DNA from: Candidatus Zixiibacteriota bacterium
GTDB taxonomy: Bacteria > Zixibacteria > MSB-5A5 > GN15 > FEB-12
Assembly: GCA_003641415.1 (NCBI GenBank)
Contig: QNAG01000124.1
Span: forward strand, 1 to 7,732
DNA length: 7,732 nt
Direction: 5' to 3'
The translations under genes and the position numbers were made by a program. Below the pieces are notes generated by a model that did no database searches, had not been told where the DNA came from, and saw only the letters and a list, made by a program, of their open reading frames with translations. Positions 6,185 to 7,732 of the stretch are shown piece after piece (position 1 is the first letter of the stretch; every line of letters starts with the position of its first letter).

Positions 6185-6264
6185 AATATATCAGCTTGTT
6201 ATGTATGCGTCGTCCAAGAGTATCTAAAAAAACAGCCCGCTGATCCCGGTCGACCCGCCGGACG

Positions 6265-6441
6265 ATGCAAATGACGGGGATGCTAAATTCCACCAACCGT
6301 AAAGCCATCATCTCCTTTGTGAAAACACGTATGACCGTAGAAATTGTTGGTGCTGCAGCCCCCGTCCCCGAACCAGCAACACTCATCCTTCTCGGCAGTG
6401 GCTTGGCAGGGTTGGCTTTCTACAGAAGGAAAAGAAAGTAA
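6265..6441 (+). pseudogene. Orphan PEP-CTERM tail, truncated gene remnant
   Basis: A short frame, open from 6244 with the first ATG at 6265, ends at TAA 6439-6441. It consists mostly of a complete sorting tail (VPEPATLILLGSGLAG, LAFY, RRKRK) preceded by MTVEIVGAAA, a normal-looking entry to such a tail. There is no ribosome binding site before any of its ATGs (6265, 6271, 6280, 6331), no signal peptide and no body domain. It is therefore best read as the 3' end of a PEP-CTERM gene that lost its body. The frame before the TGA at 6241-6243 does not continue it. The neighbouring frame reads PLIPVDPPDDANDGDAKFHQ up to a TAA at 6300-6302, which might be a frameshifted part of the lost body. A family terminator follows. 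Compared with the copy ending at 2104, tail differences are almost all synonymous (one Phe to Leu). Confidence 0.65.
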
Positions 6442-6471
6442 TCTTGTTGTAACATCCGACAGTAATACTTG

Positions 6472-6500
6472 AAGCGGGGTCAGTGATGGCTCCGCTTTTT
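6472..6500 (+). terminator. Terminator, repeated family copy 3
   Basis: AAGCGGGGTC (6472-6481), loop AGTGAT (6482-6487) and GGCTCCGCTT (6488-6497) form a 10-pair stem with two G-T pairs, followed by TTT, C and TTT. It lies 30 bases after the orphan tail and matches copies 1 and 2. In this copy the lower stem is fully Watson-Crick (AAGCGG/CCGCTT). Confidence 0.8.
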
Positions 6501-6507
6501 CTTTGGC

Positions 6508-6539
6508 CCAATCAGGCTTCACTCTTGGTTGGTTTTTTT
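6508..6539 (+). terminator. Second tandem terminator
   Basis: CCAATCA (6508-6514) pairs with TGGTTGG (6526-6532) over 7 positions with one T-G wobble, followed by T7 (6533-6539). It comes 8 bases after the previous terminator, and together they insulate the next gene from upstream transcription. Confidence 0.6.
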
Positions 6540-6561
6540 GCGTCTAATAAAGGAGTCCCCC

Positions 6562-6855
6562 ATGATCTACATCCGCAATCTACAAGACCTATCCATTATC
6601 CAAGACGATCCCGAACTGTACCGAGAGATCACCAGCTATATCCTCTATTGCCGCTTTGAGATGCTGGAAGATGAGGAGGATATCGATGATCACGATTTCA
6701 GCATTTCAGTATTCCAAGAGTCTGACTTGCTACTACTGAACGACCCACCAGAGGAGACAGCCGTAACCCGAATAGAATGTTGCGGTGAGGTTCGAGTGTT
6801 TCACCGTCTTGTGTATCCCACCGAAATTGTCTTCTACGAAAAATCCCCTCAGTAA
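6562..6855 (+). CDS. Hypothetical acidic 97-residue protein
   Basis: ATG 6562 is chosen because AAAGGAG (6549-6555) lies 6 bases upstream. An in-frame upstream start at 6529 would lie inside the terminator T-run. The product is cytoplasmic (no signal peptide or membrane segment) and acidic, with a cluster EMLEDEEDIDDHDF at about 33-46. Its end looks like beta strands (IECCGEVRVFHRLVYPTEIVFYEK, 71-94), including a CC pair at 73-74. I do not recognise the family. The gene stands alone after two terminators, so it should have its own promoter. The DNA after its stop is C/A-rich and has no clear terminator. Whether it belongs functionally to any neighbour cannot be told. Confidence 0.7.
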   Translation: MIYIRNLQDLSIIQDDPELYREITSYILYCRFEMLEDEEDIDDHDFSISVFQESDLLLLNDPPEETAVTRIECCGEVRVFHRLVYPTEIVFYEKSPQ

Positions 6856-6884
6856 CATCTCGAAACAGCCCCCAAACTGCCCCT

Positions 6885-6896
6885 AAAACCAACCAA
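6885..6896. repeat. 12-base inverted repeat partner flanking the 97-residue gene
   Basis: AAAACCAACCAA at 6885-6896 is the exact reverse complement of TTGGTTGGTTTT at 6525-6536, placing a 12-base inverted repeat around the hypothetical gene. The GGTTGGTTTTTT core also occurs at 4077-4088. The left copy is part of a terminator and the right copy sits in a C/A-rich tract, so a mobile-element reading is weak; no clear target-site duplication is visible. Confidence 0.3.
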
Positions 6897-7023
6897 CTAC
6901 CAACCCAACTCAAGAACAACTCTGCTCTGTGTATCTGTTTCATGGAAAGCATCATTGCCTTTCAACTGATCTCTAAGCAGATGTTCTACGAGTTCTCATC
7001 GGTTCCCATCAAAGGAGGAAAAA

Positions 7024-7587
7024 ATGACCAGAAACAAAACCAGAAGAATGACCATACGGGTGATTGAGAGTTTGCCCGGTCCGGCTGCTGATGCCAAAAC
7101 ATCCAACATTGAGTATTCAGTGGCTCAAGAATCAAACCTTTGTCTGGCTGTCTATAAGAACGGTTCCAGATCGTGGCGTTTCAAGCAGAAGTTTCGAGGT
7201 AGGAGATTGTTCATCACTATCGGCAGCTATCCATTGTGGAGTCTTGATCAGGCCATTGAAAAGATCCGTACTTACAAAAGAATGATTGCCGATGACATAG
7301 ATCCCCGCATTGGTGAAAAGAGTGAGTCAAGCATCACCTTTTCTGCCTTTGTTCAAGATGAATTCCTGCCGTATGCAAAGAAGCAATATAAGACCGCCAG
7401 TAATATGGAGAATATGTTGGAGAAGAGATTGCTCAAGGAGTTTGGTTCCTATCGTTTGTCTGAAGTTACCAAGCGCCAAATCATTCAATTTCATCAAAGA
7501 GCCTGTGAAGAAACCAGCGGTACTACCGGAAATAGATACTTGTTTCTACTGTCATCGATCTTTCTGTTTTTCTCCGCAAAGAAATAG
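7024..7587 (+). pseudogene. Tyrosine recombinase (integrase) fragment, catalytic domain missing
   Basis: ATG 7024 is preceded by AAAGGAGG (7011-7018) at 5 bases. The 187-residue product has the N-terminal DUF4102 arm-binding domain of phage and island integrases (about 9-95: LAVYKNGSRSWRFKQKFRGR, ITIGSYPLWSLDQAIEKIRT, DDIDPR). The start of the SAM-like core-binding domain follows (about 104-180: FSAFVQDEFLPYAKK, LLKEFGSYRLSEVTKRQIIQ, TTGNRYLFLLSSIF). Family members are about 400 residues, with a C-terminal catalytic domain holding R, H-x-x-R and Tyr. That half is absent, and the frame ends in FLFFSAKK at TAG 7585-7587, directly against the stop codon of the opposing FKBP gene. In another frame, LSVFLRKEIVSES (from about 7561) might continue the fold, which would mean a frameshift as well, but it soon runs into antisense coding sequence. 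The protein cannot recombine DNA alone. Confidence 0.8.
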
Positions 7588-7732
7588 TCAGTGAATCGAA
7601 CCTGCTGGCGATGGTCCGGTAAAAAATGAGGGGAGTTCTTTTGGGGGATCTGTATCAAGGTCGAGCAACTCAATAACAAAGGTCAGTGCTTTGCCCGCTA
7701 ATGGGTGATTGCTATCAAGAGTGACGGTCTCT
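7588..7732 (-). CDS. SlyD-like FKBP-type peptidyl-prolyl isomerase, C-terminal part (5' end outside the window)
   Basis: Reading leftward, the frame enters from beyond the window and ends at TGA (7590-7588), giving 47 visible residues. It begins VTLDSNHPLAGKALTFVIEL, carrying the NHPLAG-K-L-x-F-x-V/I signature that ends the FKBP fold in SlyD-type prolyl cis-trans isomerases. A short tail LDLDTDPPKELPSFFTGPSP follows, without the His-rich metal-binding tail of E. coli SlyD. The family catalyses proline isomerisation and acts as a folding helper, usually cytoplasmic. The symbol slyD is not assigned because most of the protein is not visible. Its stop codon abuts that of the truncated integrase. 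Confidence 0.8.
   Translation of the reverse strand, partial: ETVTLDSNHPLAGKALTFVIELLDLDTDPPKELPSFFTGPSPAGSIH

Noticed and set aside
6168..6386. 72-residue minus-strand frame
   Set aside because: It spans the antisense of the orphan PEP-CTERM tail, has no ribosome binding site, and no domain is recognisable.
1..7732. CRISPR array, tRNA, rRNA or intact insertion sequence
   Set aside because: I saw no regularly spaced direct repeats, no cloverleaf-like sequence with a CCA-type end, and no transposase reading frame.

Overview
The window looks like a chromosomal accessory region from a Gram-negative bacterium that uses the PEP-CTERM/exosortase surface-protein sorting system. The evidence is two genes and one orphan tail ending in VPEPAT + hydrophobic segment + RRKRK, two lipoproteins with clear lipoboxes, and strong AGGAGG-type ribosome binding sites. 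The tail style, the PA2779/PA2778 pair and the moderate GC content would fit a Desulfobacterota (Desulfobulbales-like) genome or a proteobacterium. That assignment is an inference from family knowledge. No exosortase, rRNA, tRNA or CRISPR is visible.

Layout: (1) 2-562, the 3' end of a PEP-CTERM protein gene closed by a UUCG-loop terminator. (2) 563-1153, AT-rich DNA without a convincing long gene. Its last 85 bases carry a 9-bp inverted repeat and a possible 19-residue leader ORF that stops on the next gene's ribosome binding site. (3) 1154-2104, a complete 316-residue PEP-CTERM protein. (4) 2402-3691, a DUF4382 lipoprotein with DUF5666-like repeats, with an extended -10 promoter candidate and its own terminator. 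(5) 3829-4041, a doubtful small ORF in hairpin-rich DNA. (6) 4090-4446 on the minus strand, a small exported His-rich protein. (7) 4820-6184, a two-gene operon: a PA2779-family small membrane protein, then a PA2778-family lipoprotein with a C39-like cysteine peptidase domain and TPRs. (8) 6265-6441, an orphan PEP-CTERM tail followed by two terminators. (9) 6562-6855, an unrecognised acidic 97-residue protein. (10) 7024-7587, an integrase fragment without its catalytic domain, meeting stop-to-stop the 3' end of a SlyD-like FKBP prolyl isomerase gene on the minus strand (7588-7732).

Most products are exported or surface proteins: PEP-CTERM proteins, lipoproteins and small secreted proteins. The PA2779/PA2778 operon is the clearest functional unit. 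The lipoprotein has a peptidase-like fold, and its small partner carries a conserved-looking LPAGGG motif just before its single membrane segment, which suggests an enzyme-substrate pair. A repeated terminator (AAGCGGGGYC, loop AGYRAT, GGCYCYG, T-run) closes three different genes here with base-pair-preserving changes. The orphan tail, the truncated integrase and the gene-poor stretches point to past rearrangement.
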